Positions 17,741-26,351 of a stretch of 64,000 bases of DNA are shown in pieces. The notes beneath the pieces were generated by a model. The model had not been told where the DNA came from, did not search any database, and saw only the letters and a list, made by a program, of their open reading frames with translations. Position 1 is the stretch's first letter, and each line of letters opens with the position of its first letter. The position numbers and the translations under genes are program-made. This stretch comes from Actinokineospora globicatena (GTDB taxonomy: Bacteria > Actinomycetota > Actinomycetes > Mycobacteriales > Pseudonocardiaceae): contig NZ_JAMTCR010000004.1 of the NCBI RefSeq assembly GCF_024171945.1, positions 62,001 to 126,000 of the forward strand, written 5' to 3'.

Positions 17741-18630
17741 GCAGCGGCTCCGACCGCGTCCAGGTCTGTACGGCCGATGTGCAGGAAAGGCGCTTCCCGA
17801 ACCGCTGTGTTTCCGAGGTGGTGATGACCCGCGCCAGCGACCGCGGACACGGTCGCCAGTGCGGGCCGGAAGACCAGGATGTGGCGGTGGGCGGTCAGTG
17901 CGATGGGCTTGCCGCTGGGGTGGTTGTGGGCTCGGCGTCGTTCGGTGATGCCAGCTCGTGTGCGGACGCCGTCGTGGTGGAGAGCTGCGGTGAGCGCGAC
18001 GGCGTGGTGGACGAGGACGAGTCCGGCAGCGTGCCCTGCAGCGAGGACGGTGGTGGGGAGATCGAGAAGTTCGCCGTTCCGGTCGCGGGTGGGGGTAGCG
18101 ACGATGGCGATGTGGCCGTCGGGGTGAAGTGCTTCCCGGGTGTGGGTGAGCGTGGTGGTGAGGTCGGTGGTTGCTGTCGAGCGAGTGGGGTTGCGGAGGG
18201 CGGTGATGGCGAGGGTGGCGGTTCCGCGGGTGCCCGCGGCGCGGATGTGGGTGAGGGCGGTGGCGGGGTGGTCGAGGACGCTGCCGTCGGACCAGGCGCC
18301 CGCGTGCTTGGCGGTGGTGATGTTGGTGCGGGCGAGTCGCCACCAGCGGGGGATCGTGGTGAGGCCGAGGGCGGGGCGTTGGTGGTGGAGGGCTTCGACG
18401 AGGGAGGTGCCTGCGCCGCAGTCGGGGTCGATGACGAGTTCGCCGGGCCAGGTGTAGCGGGTGATGATCTCCGCGGCGATGGCGGGTGGGATGAGGTCGG
18501 GGTCGGTGGCCGTGTTGGGGTGGTAGCCGCCGTCGGCGAGTTGGGTGGCCAGGTCGGTCTGTCCGGTGAGCCAGACCGAGCCCCCGCCGGGGGCCGGATG
18601 ATCGAACAAGTCGGGGGTGTTCGTGTTCAT
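17737..18630 (-). CDS. Degenerate DNA methyltransferase homologue (no catalytic motif)
   Basis: The protein has 297 aa and is homologous to the ICE1 methyltransferase at 9891-11030. Motif I survives in altered form (IDPDCGAGTSLVEA against LDPMCGIGTTLVEA). The catalytic TSPPYG is absent; the equivalent stretch reads ITALRNPTRS. The end HILVFRPAL matches DVLVFRTAL. It is translationally coupled at both ends (ATGA with 18627 and 17740). An intact frame without a catalytic loop suggests a structural or DNA-binding role rather than decay. Confidence 0.65.
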   Translation of the reverse strand: MNTNTPDLFDHPAPGGGSVWLTGQTDLATQLADGGYHPNTATDPDLIPPAIAAEIITRYTWPGELVIDPDCGAGTSLVEALHHQRPALGLTTIPRWWRLARTNITTAKHAGAWSDGSVLDHPATALTHIRAAGTRGTATLAITALRNPTRSTATTDLTTTLTHTREALHPDGHIAIVATPTRDRNGELLDLPTTVLAAGHAAGLVLVHHAVALTAALHHDGVRTRAGITERRRAHNHPSGKPIALTAHRHILVFRPALATVSAVAGAGHHHLGNTAVREAPFLHIGRTDLDAVGAAA

Positions 18631-19640
18631 CGGGCCTCACCAGTGTTGGGCGTGGGGGTGGTGAACACGACGAGGTCGGCGTGTTCGGTGGTGTCGGCGG
18701 GGCCCGCTGGGTCGAGGGTTCCGGGGCGGTGGCCGCGGCGCGCGGGCGCGCGTCGTGGGGCGGTCGTGAGGAGCACGACGCGGTCGAGCAGGAGCAGTCC
18801 GGCGCGGGTGGTCCGCGGGATGACCGTCGTGGCGGGGTCGATGAGTCGACCGTGCTGTCTGTGACTGTGGGTGATGACCGCGAGGGTGCCGGTCGGGGTC
18901 AGCACGGGCGCCCAGTCGGCGGGCCGGAGCCAGTCGGTGGCGCCGGGCGGGACCGTGATGATGATCAGGTCGTAGCGGTCGACGGACCCGCCGGTCTGAT
19001 CTCCGGGGCGTTCGGTCCGGGGCTCGTCGGCGGTCCGGGCCGAGTTGCGCCCGCCGATGTGGAGGAGGTCCGCCACGCGCGGTCCGGGTCCGGACTCGGA
19101 CTCCCTTGGGCCATCTCCGGCGGAGGGTCGACGTGAGCCAGCGGCGCTGTGTCGGGTCGACGTCTCCGGCGACGTGGTGAGATCGGTAGAGGTCGGTCCG
19201 GCGAGGTGGGTCCGGGTGCCGCGGCCGAGTCGGAGGACGGTCCAGGCGGCTTCGGTCAGGCCCGACAGCGGGCTCGGGCGGGCCGGGCGTGGGATGCCGA
19301 GGTGGGCCGAGCCGGTCGGGTCGAACAGGTCGACGGTGCCGACGAGCAGGACTCTTTGGCCGGGTGTGGTGTAGGTGGTGACGATCTTGGCGGTGGCGGT
19401 CAGCAGCCATGGCGCCAGCCGCCCGAGATCACCTGCGGCGGCGGGGTGGGTCGGGCTGGAGGCGCAGGGCCAGACGGTCGCCGGGCGGGGCGCACGGCCG
19501 CGGACGCGGCGTCGGTGTTCCGGTCGCCGCGACCCGGGAAGATCGGGAACGGTGCGGTTCCGGTGGTCGGCTCGGTGTCGGCCTTCGGTCGGTGTGCGGC
19601 GTCGGCGCCGGGGGTGTTCGTTGTCGGGCAAGGCGGTCAT
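18627..19640 (-). CDS. Degenerate methyltransferase-like protein, ICE2 copy
   Basis: The protein has 337 aa. It pairs with the ICE1 protein at 8833: DLIIITVPPG against DLVIASLPPG, and HGRLIDPATTVI against SGRLTDPTGDVV. Neither has a catalytic NPPY/SPPY motif. The N-terminal 60 residues are Arg/Pro-rich. ATG 19640 has GAGGA at 6-nt spacing and was preferred to the longer start at 19691, which would run through the regulatory element. It is first in the operon leading to the integrase. Confidence 0.55.
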   Translation of the reverse strand: MTALPDNEHPRRRRRTPTEGRHRADHRNRTVPDLPGSRRPEHRRRVRGRAPRPATVWPCASSPTHPAAAGDLGRLAPWLLTATAKIVTTYTTPGQRVLLVGTVDLFDPTGSAHLGIPRPARPSPLSGLTEAAWTVLRLGRGTRTHLAGPTSTDLTTSPETSTRHSAAGSRRPSAGDGPRESESGPGPRVADLLHIGGRNSARTADEPRTERPGDQTGGSVDRYDLIIITVPPGATDWLRPADWAPVLTPTGTLAVITHSHRQHGRLIDPATTVIPRTTRAGLLLLDRVVLLTTAPRRAPARRGHRPGTLDPAGPADTTEHADLVVFTTPTPNTGEAR

Positions 19641-19671
19641 GAGGAGTCCTCTGTGGTGGGGTGTGTGAACG

Positions 19672-19736
19672 CCCCTGAACTCCGGAATCACGGCCGGTTT
19701 TGGACACGGTAACGACGAAAATCTTGAACTATTTCA
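19672..19736 (-). promoter_or_regulatory. 55-bp conserved element, copy C
   Basis: Read on the minus strand it has GAAATAGTTCAAGAT, GTGTCC and ATTCCGGAGTTCAGGGG. It ends 32 bp upstream of the start at 19640. The AGTTCAAGAT part matches copy A. Its middle spacer is longer than in the other copies. Confidence 0.68.
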
Positions 19737-19896
19737 ACCATTGGGCACTTTGACCGCCCAAGCAGTGCTTAGCGGGCTCCCGGACCTGCCGATCACGCCC
19801 GGGATAATCTCAAGATTCTTTACGACACCGACGAACGATCTTGCCTGGCTTGGTCGACTGGCGCGCTGGTCGGCACGTCGATGGCGTACAGAACGA

Positions 19897-20071
19897 CTAG
19901 CGAGCCACTAGCGCCGCTGGTCAGCCGCGCTAGTCAGCGCGGCCGGGAGGTCCTGCCCTCGTCGCCGAAGTGATCTTGCCCGGCCGTCTGCGATGGCGGG
20001 ACTAGTCGTCTGCTAGTCGGGCGCTAAGCGTCTGCTATGCGATTGGTGATTGTCGGCTAGCTGTTTGCTAG
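19897..20071 (+). repeat. Phased CTAG-N7-CTAG sites
   Basis: CTAG-N7-CTAG occurs at 19897-19911, 20002-20016 and 20057-20071, with a degenerate CTAA-N7-CTAT at 20024-20038. Starts at 20002, 20013, 20024, 20035, 20057 and 20068 are all multiples of 11 bp apart, so they lie on one face of the helix. CTAG is rare in high-GC genomes. It is probably the binding array of the HTH protein at 20128. Confidence 0.75.
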
Positions 20072-20127
20072 TAGTGGTCGTGGCTTGCTGGCGTCGTTGA
20101 TTTCGTCTTCGACGCAAGGAGCCTCTG

Positions 20128-21123
20128 GTGTCACACTCTCGACCACATCTTCGGCGGCGCTCGGGTGAGCGCAATTCACTGAATATCGCTCGTGAGACAT
20201 TCGCCGCGTTGACCGCCGGGTCCAGCCCGGTGTCGGTGGACTGCCGTGGGTTCCGTGGGCTGCCGGGGCGGTTGGTGCCGGTGGATGAGCTGCGGGACCT
20301 GCTGCTGGCGCGGCACTGCCCGCAGTCCACTCGGGACGCGATGTGGATGTACCTGGCGGGCCGCGCGCGCCGCGAGGGCGGCACTTGGACGGTGGTCGCC
20401 ACGGGTGTCGCCCTGCCCGCGTTGACCTCGGTCGCCGCGACTCTGTCCAGGCGGTTCGCGGGTGACCCGAGCGAGATCCACGCGGAGGTGCTGCGCGGGT
20501 TCCTGTCCGCGCTGGCGGGCGTGGACCTGACCCAGCCGCGGATCATGGTCCGGCTCCGGTGGGCCGCCTACCGCGCAGGGCACCGCGCTCTGCGGGAGGC
20601 GCTGGACCGCCCGACCCCGGTACCCGCCGGGCGCGGGTCACGCCCACCGACACCGCCGTGGGGACACCCGGATCTGGTGCTTGCCCGCGCGGTCGAGGCC
20701 GGGGTCCTGATCCGGCTCGAAGCCGAGGTGATCGGCGCGACCCGGCTCGACGAGATCCCGATCGCGGACTGGGCGCGCGAGCGCGGGGTCGGCGAGTGGG
20801 CCGCCTACAAGTTCCGCAGCCGCGCCGAACACCGCCTCGCCGAGTACCTGCGCGAGACCACCGTCGCCACCGACTCGACCGACCCGGTCGCCGACTTGGT
20901 CCTCACCCGGACCACCACCGAGCCGAGACAGGACCCCACCAACACGGCCGGAGACGAACCTCCGCACCCAGCCTCGTCGTCACGCGTGGTCACCAGCGGC
21001 GAGAGCAAGTCGGTCGAAAAAGTTGGACCCGGGCTGTCCAAAAACGACCCGAAATCCGGAGTTCAGGGCCGCGGCGAAAGTCCGCGCTCCATCGACTCCC
21101 CGGAGGTCCCCCGATGCGCCTGA
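20128..21123 (+). CDS. ICE helix-turn-helix regulator, copy 2
   Basis: The protein has 331 aa and is homologous to the ICE1 protein at 7265-8287 across the central block (RRFAGDPSEI, PRIMVRLRWAAYRAG) and HTH-like segment (IPIADWARERGVGEWAAYKF). Both proteins end in RCA. GTG 20128 is preceded by AAGGAG at good spacing. It overlaps a downstream ATG by 10 nt, exactly as copy 1 overlaps the pilin gene, but here the downstream gene is only a fragment. The named family is not recognised. Confidence 0.6.
   Translation: MSHSRPHLRRRSGERNSLNIARETFAALTAGSSPVSVDCRGFRGLPGRLVPVDELRDLLLARHCPQSTRDAMWMYLAGRARREGGTWTVVATGVALPALTSVAATLSRRFAGDPSEIHAEVLRGFLSALAGVDLTQPRIMVRLRWAAYRAGHRALREALDRPTPVPAGRGSRPPTPPWGHPDLVLARAVEAGVLIRLEAEVIGATRLDEIPIADWARERGVGEWAAYKFRSRAEHRLAEYLRETTVATDSTDPVADLVLTRTTTEPRQDPTNTAGDEPPHPASSSRVVTSGESKSVEKVGPGLSKNDPKSGVQGRGESPRSIDSPEVPRCA
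21016..21069 (+). promoter_or_regulatory. 55-bp conserved element, copy D
   Basis: It begins GAAAAAGTT, contains CTGTCC and ends AATCCGGAGTTCAGGG, 45 bp before the pilin-remnant ATG. It lies within the last codons of the HTH gene, as copy A does in ICE1. Confidence 0.68.
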
Positions 21124-22388
21124 CCAACCCCACCAACACCCACCCCACCACCACAAGATCCATTCAGGACAGTGCACGCCCGACCGCGAAGCGCCGTCGC
21201 CTCGCCCGTGCCGCGGGGCTTGTCCAGGAACACCACCAGGTGCAGGGCGGAAGCGATGAGGATGTTGGTCTGGTGGATGTCCAGCCGCTCCGGGGACTGC
21301 ACGGCGTAGGCGGCGAGCTTGGTGAACACGCCCTTGCTGCTACTGGCGTGGATAGTGCCCATCGAGCCGTCGTTGCCCTGCGACATCGCGTTGGTCAGCG
21401 GGATGACCTCGCGTCCGCGGACCTCGCCGACGATCACCCGGTCCGGCGACATGCGCAGCGCCTGCCACACCAGATCGGCCAGGCTCACCGCGCCTTGGCC
21501 CTCGATGTTGGCCTCGCGCTCCTGCAACGCGACCACGTCGGGGTGGGCCTGCTCGTCGTCGCCGAACCCGAGTTCGGCGACGTCCTCGATCGTGATCAGC
21601 CGCTCCTCGGGCGGGATCGCCGACGCCAGCCCGCGCAGCATCGTCGTCTTCCCGATCGCGGTACCCCCGGCGACCAGGATGTTGCGGCGCGCCCTGACCG
21701 CGGCGGCGAAGAACGACTCCAGCGCCACATCGAGAGTGCCCATCTCGCGCAGCTCGGCCAGGGTGACCGTGCTGTAGCGGTGCCGCCGAATCGACACCGA
21801 CGGCCGCTCCGTGACGGCCATGACCGCGGAGACCCGGGCACCGTCAGGGAGCCGGAAGTTCACGATCGGCGAGCCGCGGTCGAACCGGCGTTCCTCCATC
21901 CCGGAGCGGGCGGCGAGATCCCGGATCAGGTCGATCAGGTCGCTGTCGGTCGGAACCACCGGTGCCAGGCGGGCGCGGCGGCCGTCGGCGTAGCGGACGA
22001 ACACCCTATCCCCGTTGACGTTGATGTTCTCGATCGACTCGTCATCCAACAGCGGCTGAAGACCACCCATGCCGATGAGGTCGTCCACCACCGCGGCGGT
22101 GACCCGGGCCTCGACCTCCGGCGACAGCAGGGTGCCGCCGCGCTCCAGCTCGCCGTTGGCGTAGGCGTCCGCGGCCTCCTGAACCAGCACTGCGGCGAGC
22201 GCGCGGCGCTCGGGCTGGGTCATCGCCGGTCGACCGGCCGCGTCATCCGCGCTAACCCGGTCACCGAGCTGCACGGCCACGGCCACGCGCAGCGCCTCCC
22301 GCATCCGACCGATGGCCTCGACCTCGCTGCCCGACTCGACGCCGGTCTGCGCAGCGGCGACGCGGGTGAAGGTGGTGGTCTCGGTCAT
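21063..22388 (-). CDS. CpaF/TadA-type secretion ATPase, C-terminally truncated
   Basis: The frame encodes 441 aa. A VirB11/CpaF-type ATPase is clear: GGTAIGKTTM (Walker A), TIEDVAEL (Asp box), LRMSPDRVIVGEVRG (Walker B region) and GTIHASS (His box). Family-like sequence stops at ALHLVVFLDKPRG near 21215; the last 50 residues are antisense of the pilin remnant and the HTH end. It is therefore the product of a deletion junction. ATG 22388 overlaps the TadZ-like stop by 4 nt. The truncated part normally ends shortly after this point, so some ATPase function may remain. Confidence 0.8.
   Translation of the reverse strand: MTETTTFTRVAAAQTGVESGSEVEAIGRMREALRVAVAVQLGDRVSADDAAGRPAMTQPERRALAAVLVQEAADAYANGELERGGTLLSPEVEARVTAAVVDDLIGMGGLQPLLDDESIENINVNGDRVFVRYADGRRARLAPVVPTDSDLIDLIRDLAARSGMEERRFDRGSPIVNFRLPDGARVSAVMAVTERPSVSIRRHRYSTVTLAELREMGTLDVALESFFAAAVRARRNILVAGGTAIGKTTMLRGLASAIPPEERLITIEDVAELGFGDDEQAHPDVVALQEREANIEGQGAVSLADLVWQALRMSPDRVIVGEVRGREVIPLTNAMSQGNDGSMGTIHASSSKGVFTKLAAYAVQSPERLDIHQTNILIASALHLVVFLDKPRGTGEATALRGRACTVLNGSCGGGVGVGGVGQAHRGTSGESMERGLSPRP
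21114..21215 (+). pseudogene. 5' remnant of the pilin-like gene
   Basis: ATG 21114 opens a frame starting MRLTNP, like MRLNRP of the ICE1 pilin. It continues to a basic KRRRLARAAGL like the RRRSRRRGLAVTG signal region, then becomes antisense of the CpaF-like gene. The 10-nt overlap with the HTH stop is the same as in ICE1. The rest of the pilin and all downstream conjugation genes are missing. Confidence 0.72.
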
Positions 22389-23155
22389 GGGCGGGTTCCG
22401 TTCAGGTGGACATCGGCAGCGAGTAGGTCGTCCTGCGGGGCGGGGGCTTGGGCGCGCAGGAGGTCGGCCAAGGACGCGGCGGCCTTGCCCAGAGCGGACC
22501 GCGACGGCGAGCGGCGCCCCGGTTGCCCGCCCAGCACAGCAGCACCGCGAGGGTCATGCGGCAGCCGGGCAAGCACGTCGACTCCCAGCTCACGCTCCAC
22601 CTCACGTGTGGCGTAGCCCTCGCCCACCAGCACCAGGGCAGGGTGCGGTGTCCACTTCGCCAACGTGTCGAGCTTTTGCGCGACGTGCGCCAGCTCGTCG
22701 TCGCGCGCCCGTGCCAACAGCACCGTCACCTCGGCGGTGCGCAGAAGCGGCAACGCCGGGGACTGGGCGTCGATCCGCCCGACATCGCAGATCACCACCT
22801 GCCCTGCCACCTCCGCCGCAGCACGCACCACCGAGGACGACCCACCCGCCAACACCGCCAACGCCGACCGGGCCTGCTCCGCGCCGACCGGCCCCGCCAC
22901 GACCCGCAACCCACCCGGCAACACCTGGGCGTGCTGGGCCAACAAGCCGGGATCGCTGTCGCGCCGCGCCGCCGCGGCCAGCGACTTGAGCCCCGGGTTC
23001 TCCTCCAGCCGCCACCGCGCCAACAGGTCCCCGCCACCCGGATCGGCCTCAACCACAACAGGCTCCTCCGGGCCGGTCCACCGCGCGCCCAACGCCACCG
23101 ACAGGGTCGTCGCCCCCGGGGAACCCTTGACCGAACAGACCACGACCAACATCAC
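22385..23155 (-). CDS. TadZ/ParA-like P-loop protein
   Basis: The protein has 256 aa. It starts VVCSVKGSPGATTLSVALG, a deviant Walker A of the MinD/ParA type (KGSPGATT), followed by EADPGGGDLLAR. The later part has the Rossmann pattern of this class. TadZ-like proteins localise Tad/Flp machinery and sit beside CpaF, as here. The genes 23859, 23155 and 22388 overlap by 4 nt each, forming one operon. Confidence 0.72.
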   Translation of the reverse strand: MMLVVVCSVKGSPGATTLSVALGARWTGPEEPVVVEADPGGGDLLARWRLEENPGLKSLAAAARRDSDPGLLAQHAQVLPGGLRVVAGPVGAEQARSALAVLAGGSSSVVRAAAEVAGQVVICDVGRIDAQSPALPLLRTAEVTVLLARARDDELAHVAQKLDTLAKWTPHPALVLVGEGYATREVERELGVDVLARLPHDPRGAAVLGGQPGRRSPSRSALGKAAASLADLLRAQAPAPQDDLLAADVHLNGTRP

Positions 23156-23859
23156 CGACCACCCCCGACCGCGACCACCGACACCTGCGCCGAAGAAGCG
23201 CCCGCCAGCTCACGGGCACCGGCTTCCGGCAGCTCCAGCGACACCACCGTGGTCTGCTCGCTCTGCCGCGCCTGGACATCGGTGACCACCGCGCGAACCG
23301 TGCGCGGAACCGTCACCGATGCCGTCGAAGCCCCGGTCGAGGCTGGTGGGCTGATGAGCACCAGGACGTGCGTGCCAGAGGTCAGCGACGGCGGGAACTG
23401 ACCGTCCTTCAATCCCACCGCGGTGATTGCCAACCCCGCGGAAGGAACCAGGGCAGCACCTAGAAGACCTCTGCTGAGCAGCGTTCCCGCGGGTGCGGGG
23501 TATGCCATCGTCGTCCCGACCACCGTCGCCGACTCAGACACGGTCACCACGTCCAGTCCACTGTCGACGGAAATGCTGACCTGCCGCAGATCCTGACCCA
23601 CTAGCACCTGGCCGACCGTCACCGCCCGCGCTAACGCCAGCACCGTGACCCGGTTGCCCGCCTGCGTGGCCACATAGACCCCCGCACCCGCGCACACCAC
23701 CACCAACAAGACCCCGAGCAACAGATACGGCGCACGCCGCCGCCGCACAGCCCCGTTGACCCGCGAACCCTGCAAGGCACGTCCCGGCCGTCCGGTACTC
23801 GACCAGCCACGCGGACCGGATCTCTTGTCCGCGGCCGACCGCGGTGTCATGGTTGCCAC
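23152..23859 (-). CDS. SAF-domain protein (CpaB/RcpC-like)
   Basis: The protein has 235 aa. After a basic N-terminus there is one membrane segment (APYLLLGVLLVVVCAGAGVYV, about residues 44-64). An SAF-type domain follows (VLALARAVTVGQVLVGQDL, and YPAPAGTLLSRGLL), as in CpaB/RcpC proteins of Tad pilus systems. GTG 23859 has GGAGG about 7 nt upstream. It is first of the three-gene Tad-like operon. Confidence 0.75.
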   Translation of the reverse strand: MATMTPRSAADKRSGPRGWSSTGRPGRALQGSRVNGAVRRRRAPYLLLGVLLVVVCAGAGVYVATQAGNRVTVLALARAVTVGQVLVGQDLRQVSISVDSGLDVVTVSESATVVGTTMAYPAPAGTLLSRGLLGAALVPSAGLAITAVGLKDGQFPPSLTSGTHVLVLISPPASTGASTASVTVPRTVRAVVTDVQARQSEQTTVVSLELPEAGARELAGASSAQVSVVAVGGGR

Positions 23860-23955
23860 CCGATGCCTCCTTCAGGCACAGCTCCGCCCCGGCACGCATT
23901 CGGAGAACCAGCGCACCCAGCAAAAGAATGAGATTGAACGTCTACACAGGATTGA

Positions 23956-24768
23956 TCAGCGCGCGCCGAGCGCCTGGATCTCCACCACACGGAACGCCGT
24001 TGTGGTCGACGTGGTCAACTCGGGGAACGTCCCGCCCGTTCCGGCACCCGCCCACGACACCGACCAATGAATCGTCGCGGTCACCGGATATCGCTCGCTT
24101 GCTCGAAGGTAGGTGTGCCCACAGGTCGGTGATGCTGCTCGCGGGTCACCACCAACCAACGGATCACCAGGCCCATTGCACGTCACCGTCGTCCCGTCAC
24201 CCATCGACCACGTCAGGGAGATCGGTCGCGCGGTCGCGGTCACCGACACCCCCGGCACCGACGCGGACGCAGTCACCGGCGCCCACGCTGCGCGATCCAC
24301 CCACAACCAGGTCGGCAGACGAACAAGCTGATTCTGCGCAGGACTCGCCGAAATCAGCGGCACCGGCAACGTCAACCGACTCCGTGCCGTCTCCGCCAAC
24401 ACCCGTGGTGACACCGGCACTGGGGCCGCATCCGCGACCCAGAACGGCCCGTCCTGGAAGTCCGGCAAGCATGTCAGCAGGTACCAGCCTCCTGCCGTGG
24501 TCGGCTGTCCCGGCTCGGAGTAGTCCTCCGCCTTGTCCCACCTGCACCCCGAGTAGTCCGGCCCGTCACCGGAACCACCACCTCCACCAGGCAGGTGGCC
24601 GCCTCCACCGCCGTGCTCGCCACCGTCTCCTACGCTCACGTCGCACCCAGCCACCGGGGCTTGATCACAGATGGCGTCGCCCCACCCATCGTCCGCGAGA
24701 GCCACAGGCGTCGCTACCACCGCCAGCGCGGTGGCCAATGCGACCGCAGCCCCCGCCAGCCTCAGCAT
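23956..24768 (-). CDS. Secreted protein with PKD-like end
   Basis: The protein has 270 aa. A signal peptide is evident (MLRLAGAAVALATALAVV, ending ALA-DD). A glycine-rich linker is followed by a domain with conserved tryptophans and six or more cysteines. The C-terminal part has SWSMGDGTTVTC-like features (seen as LTWSMGDGTT and CGHTYLR), which recall PKD-type beta sandwiches. Similar proteins accompany Tad-like loci in actinobacteria. ATG 24768 overlaps the lipoprotein stop by 7 nt. The function is unknown. Confidence 0.62.
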   Translation of the reverse strand: MLRLAGAAVALATALAVVATPVALADDGWGDAICDQAPVAGCDVSVGDGGEHGGGGGHLPGGGGGSGDGPDYSGCRWDKAEDYSEPGQPTTAGGWYLLTCLPDFQDGPFWVADAAPVPVSPRVLAETARSRLTLPVPLISASPAQNQLVRLPTWLWVDRAAWAPVTASASVPGVSVTATARPISLTWSMGDGTTVTCNGPGDPLVGGDPRAASPTCGHTYLRASERYPVTATIHWSVSWAGAGTGGTFPELTTSTTTAFRVVEIQALGAR

Positions 24769-25322
24769 GTCCCCACCGCCTGGATCGCAAAGCTGGTCAC
24801 GCGCCACGATCCATCGTCTTGGCGCGTCACTTCCGCAGTGATCGACCGACGACCTCCGGGAACGTCGTCCTTCAACTCGCCCGTGATCTTGTACTTGAGC
24901 CAGTTCGTGCTGTCCCCGCAGTCAACGATGGCGACCGTGTTGCCCGAGGCGCTGGTGACACGCGGATCGTTCTTCGGCTCACCCTTGGTGACCACCTGGC
25001 TCGCATGATCTCGATAGAGGCTCCGGGTGATCGTGTTCAACGCCTCGCCCTTGGCGAACTTCGGCAACTCCACCGACTTCCAGTCCGAGGTAACCGCAGC
25101 CTGCGCCATCGCACGCCACATCCCCAGGTAGGCCGCAGACGCAGCACGGCCGTCCGCGTCAGCAGCACTCTCTGTCGTCATGGTCGGAGCCGCCGACGAG
25201 CCCTGAGCCGCAGATGCCGGAGCGATCGGCGATGGCGACTCAGCGGTAGAACAGCCCGCGACGAGAGCCAAGCCAGCAGCACCAGCGAGCACTGCCGCGA
25301 CCGAACCTGAAGTACGAAACAT
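24762..25322 (-). CDS. Secreted lipoprotein
   Basis: The protein has 186 aa. A lipoprotein signal peptide ends in the lipobox LVAGCS, and a Ser/Ala-rich linker follows. The C-terminal domain (YLGMWRAMAQAAVTSDWKS, and RRSITAEVTRQDDGSWRV) resembles small actinobacterial lipoproteins of unknown role. ATG 25322 has a GGGGG tract 5 nt upstream; ATG 25334 is weaker. It is first of a pair with the PKD-like secreted protein. Confidence 0.7.
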   Translation of the reverse strand: MFRTSGSVAAVLAGAAGLALVAGCSTAESPSPIAPASAAQGSSAAPTMTTESAADADGRAASAAYLGMWRAMAQAAVTSDWKSVELPKFAKGEALNTITRSLYRDHASQVVTKGEPKNDPRVTSASGNTVAIVDCGDSTNWLKYKITGELKDDVPGGRRSITAEVTRQDDGSWRVTSFAIQAVGTC

Positions 25323-25602
25323 GCACACCCCCATCGGAGAGTCGGTTGGCCCCCAAGTGGGCTCGGCTGCATCGTCCTACGACATCTACAGCGTTCAACC
25401 CAGGGGACAGCAACGTCTCCATGAAGAGTCTTTCGTGACGCAATGCTCACCAAGCAAACTACAACCCGAATGGCCTAGCGACTTTGCGGCCACAGGGAAA
25501 TGCTACACGCAGCGTGACATTTTCCCAGGCTCTTGACGATTCTCCACCCATCCGGAGAATCTCTATCCCATCATTCGAGCGACACAACGGAGAGGTCTGG
25601 CG

Positions 25603-26235
25603 GTGACAGATTGGATCTTCGTCGCAGCATGGGCACTACTGGGAGCCATGTCGGCCTATCCAGCCGCTGGCCTCGTACGAACACTCGACCCAGCAGGGTC
25701 GAACAGCCCTGTCCGCCAGTGGCAGACCATCGCGTGCACGGCCGCGGTGTTCGCCGTGCTCGCAGCACGTCTGGGCTTGACCTCCACCCTCCTGGCCTAC
25801 TCCACGTTGACCTCGATCATCATCCCGATTACGGCTACCGACCTGCGCGAACACCGACTACCAACCAGGCCCATCGCCTGGACAGCTGCCGCAATCACAC
25901 TGATCTTCGGGATCGCGGCTATCACTACCCGCCGACCCGATCAACTCGTGCAGGCATTGATCAGCGCAGGCGTGTGCCTGGCAATGTTGACGTCTGCCTA
26001 CCTGATCACACCTGGGTTCGTCGGTGGTGGAGACATCCGCCTCGCCGGACTACTCGTCCTGGCGCTCGGCTGGACCGGGTGGGTCACCGCCATCCGGGGG
26101 ATCGTTATAGGAGTTGGTTTGGGCGCCGCATACGGCCTGTATCAACTTCTGCGGCGACGCATCACTCGGAGTGCTCATGTTCCCCTCGGACCAGCGCTCG
26201 CTCTGGGCTCGTTGCTATCTGTTCTGGCGGTCTGA
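25603..26235 (+). CDS. Prepilin peptidase (A24 family)
   Basis: The protein has 210 aa and about six membrane segments. The two aspartates of A24 aspartyl proteases are present: D in TATDLREHRLP, and the second in TPGFVGGGDIRLAG (GxGD-type). The family cleaves prepilin leaders at the membrane. GTG 25603 is preceded by GGAGAGG. It is divergent from the lipoprotein gene and belongs functionally to the adjacent Tad-like genes, although no Flp pilin gene is visible in the window. Confidence 0.85.
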   Translation: MTDWIFVAAWALLGAMSAYPAAGLVRTLDPAGSNSPVRQWQTIACTAAVFAVLAARLGLTSTLLAYSTLTSIIIPITATDLREHRLPTRPIAWTAAAITLIFGIAAITTRRPDQLVQALISAGVCLAMLTSAYLITPGFVGGGDIRLAGLLVLALGWTGWVTAIRGIVIGVGLGAAYGLYQLLRRRITRSAHVPLGPALALGSLLSVLAV

Positions 26236-26351
26236 TCAAACCGGGCAGGTTGAGATCAGAGCGCAAAGCGACATCCAAGGGGTCACAGTGCATGACGAGG
26301 CGACTACAATCAGCTCCTCGGCAGGTGAACGGCCGCCATGGGGGCGATGAG

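Larger units (their letters stand above)
19641..20127. promoter_or_regulatory. Divergent control region of ICE2
   Basis: This 487-bp gene-free stretch lies between the methyltransferase-like operon (minus) and the HTH gene (plus). It corresponds to 8288-8832 of ICE1. It contains 55-bp element copy C and a phased CTAG array in place of the GGTA/TACC iterons. Confidence 0.6.

Noticed and set aside
20559-22616. 685-aa plus-strand open frame
   Set aside because: Beyond the pilin remnant it is antisense of the CpaF-like gene and has no own ribosome site.
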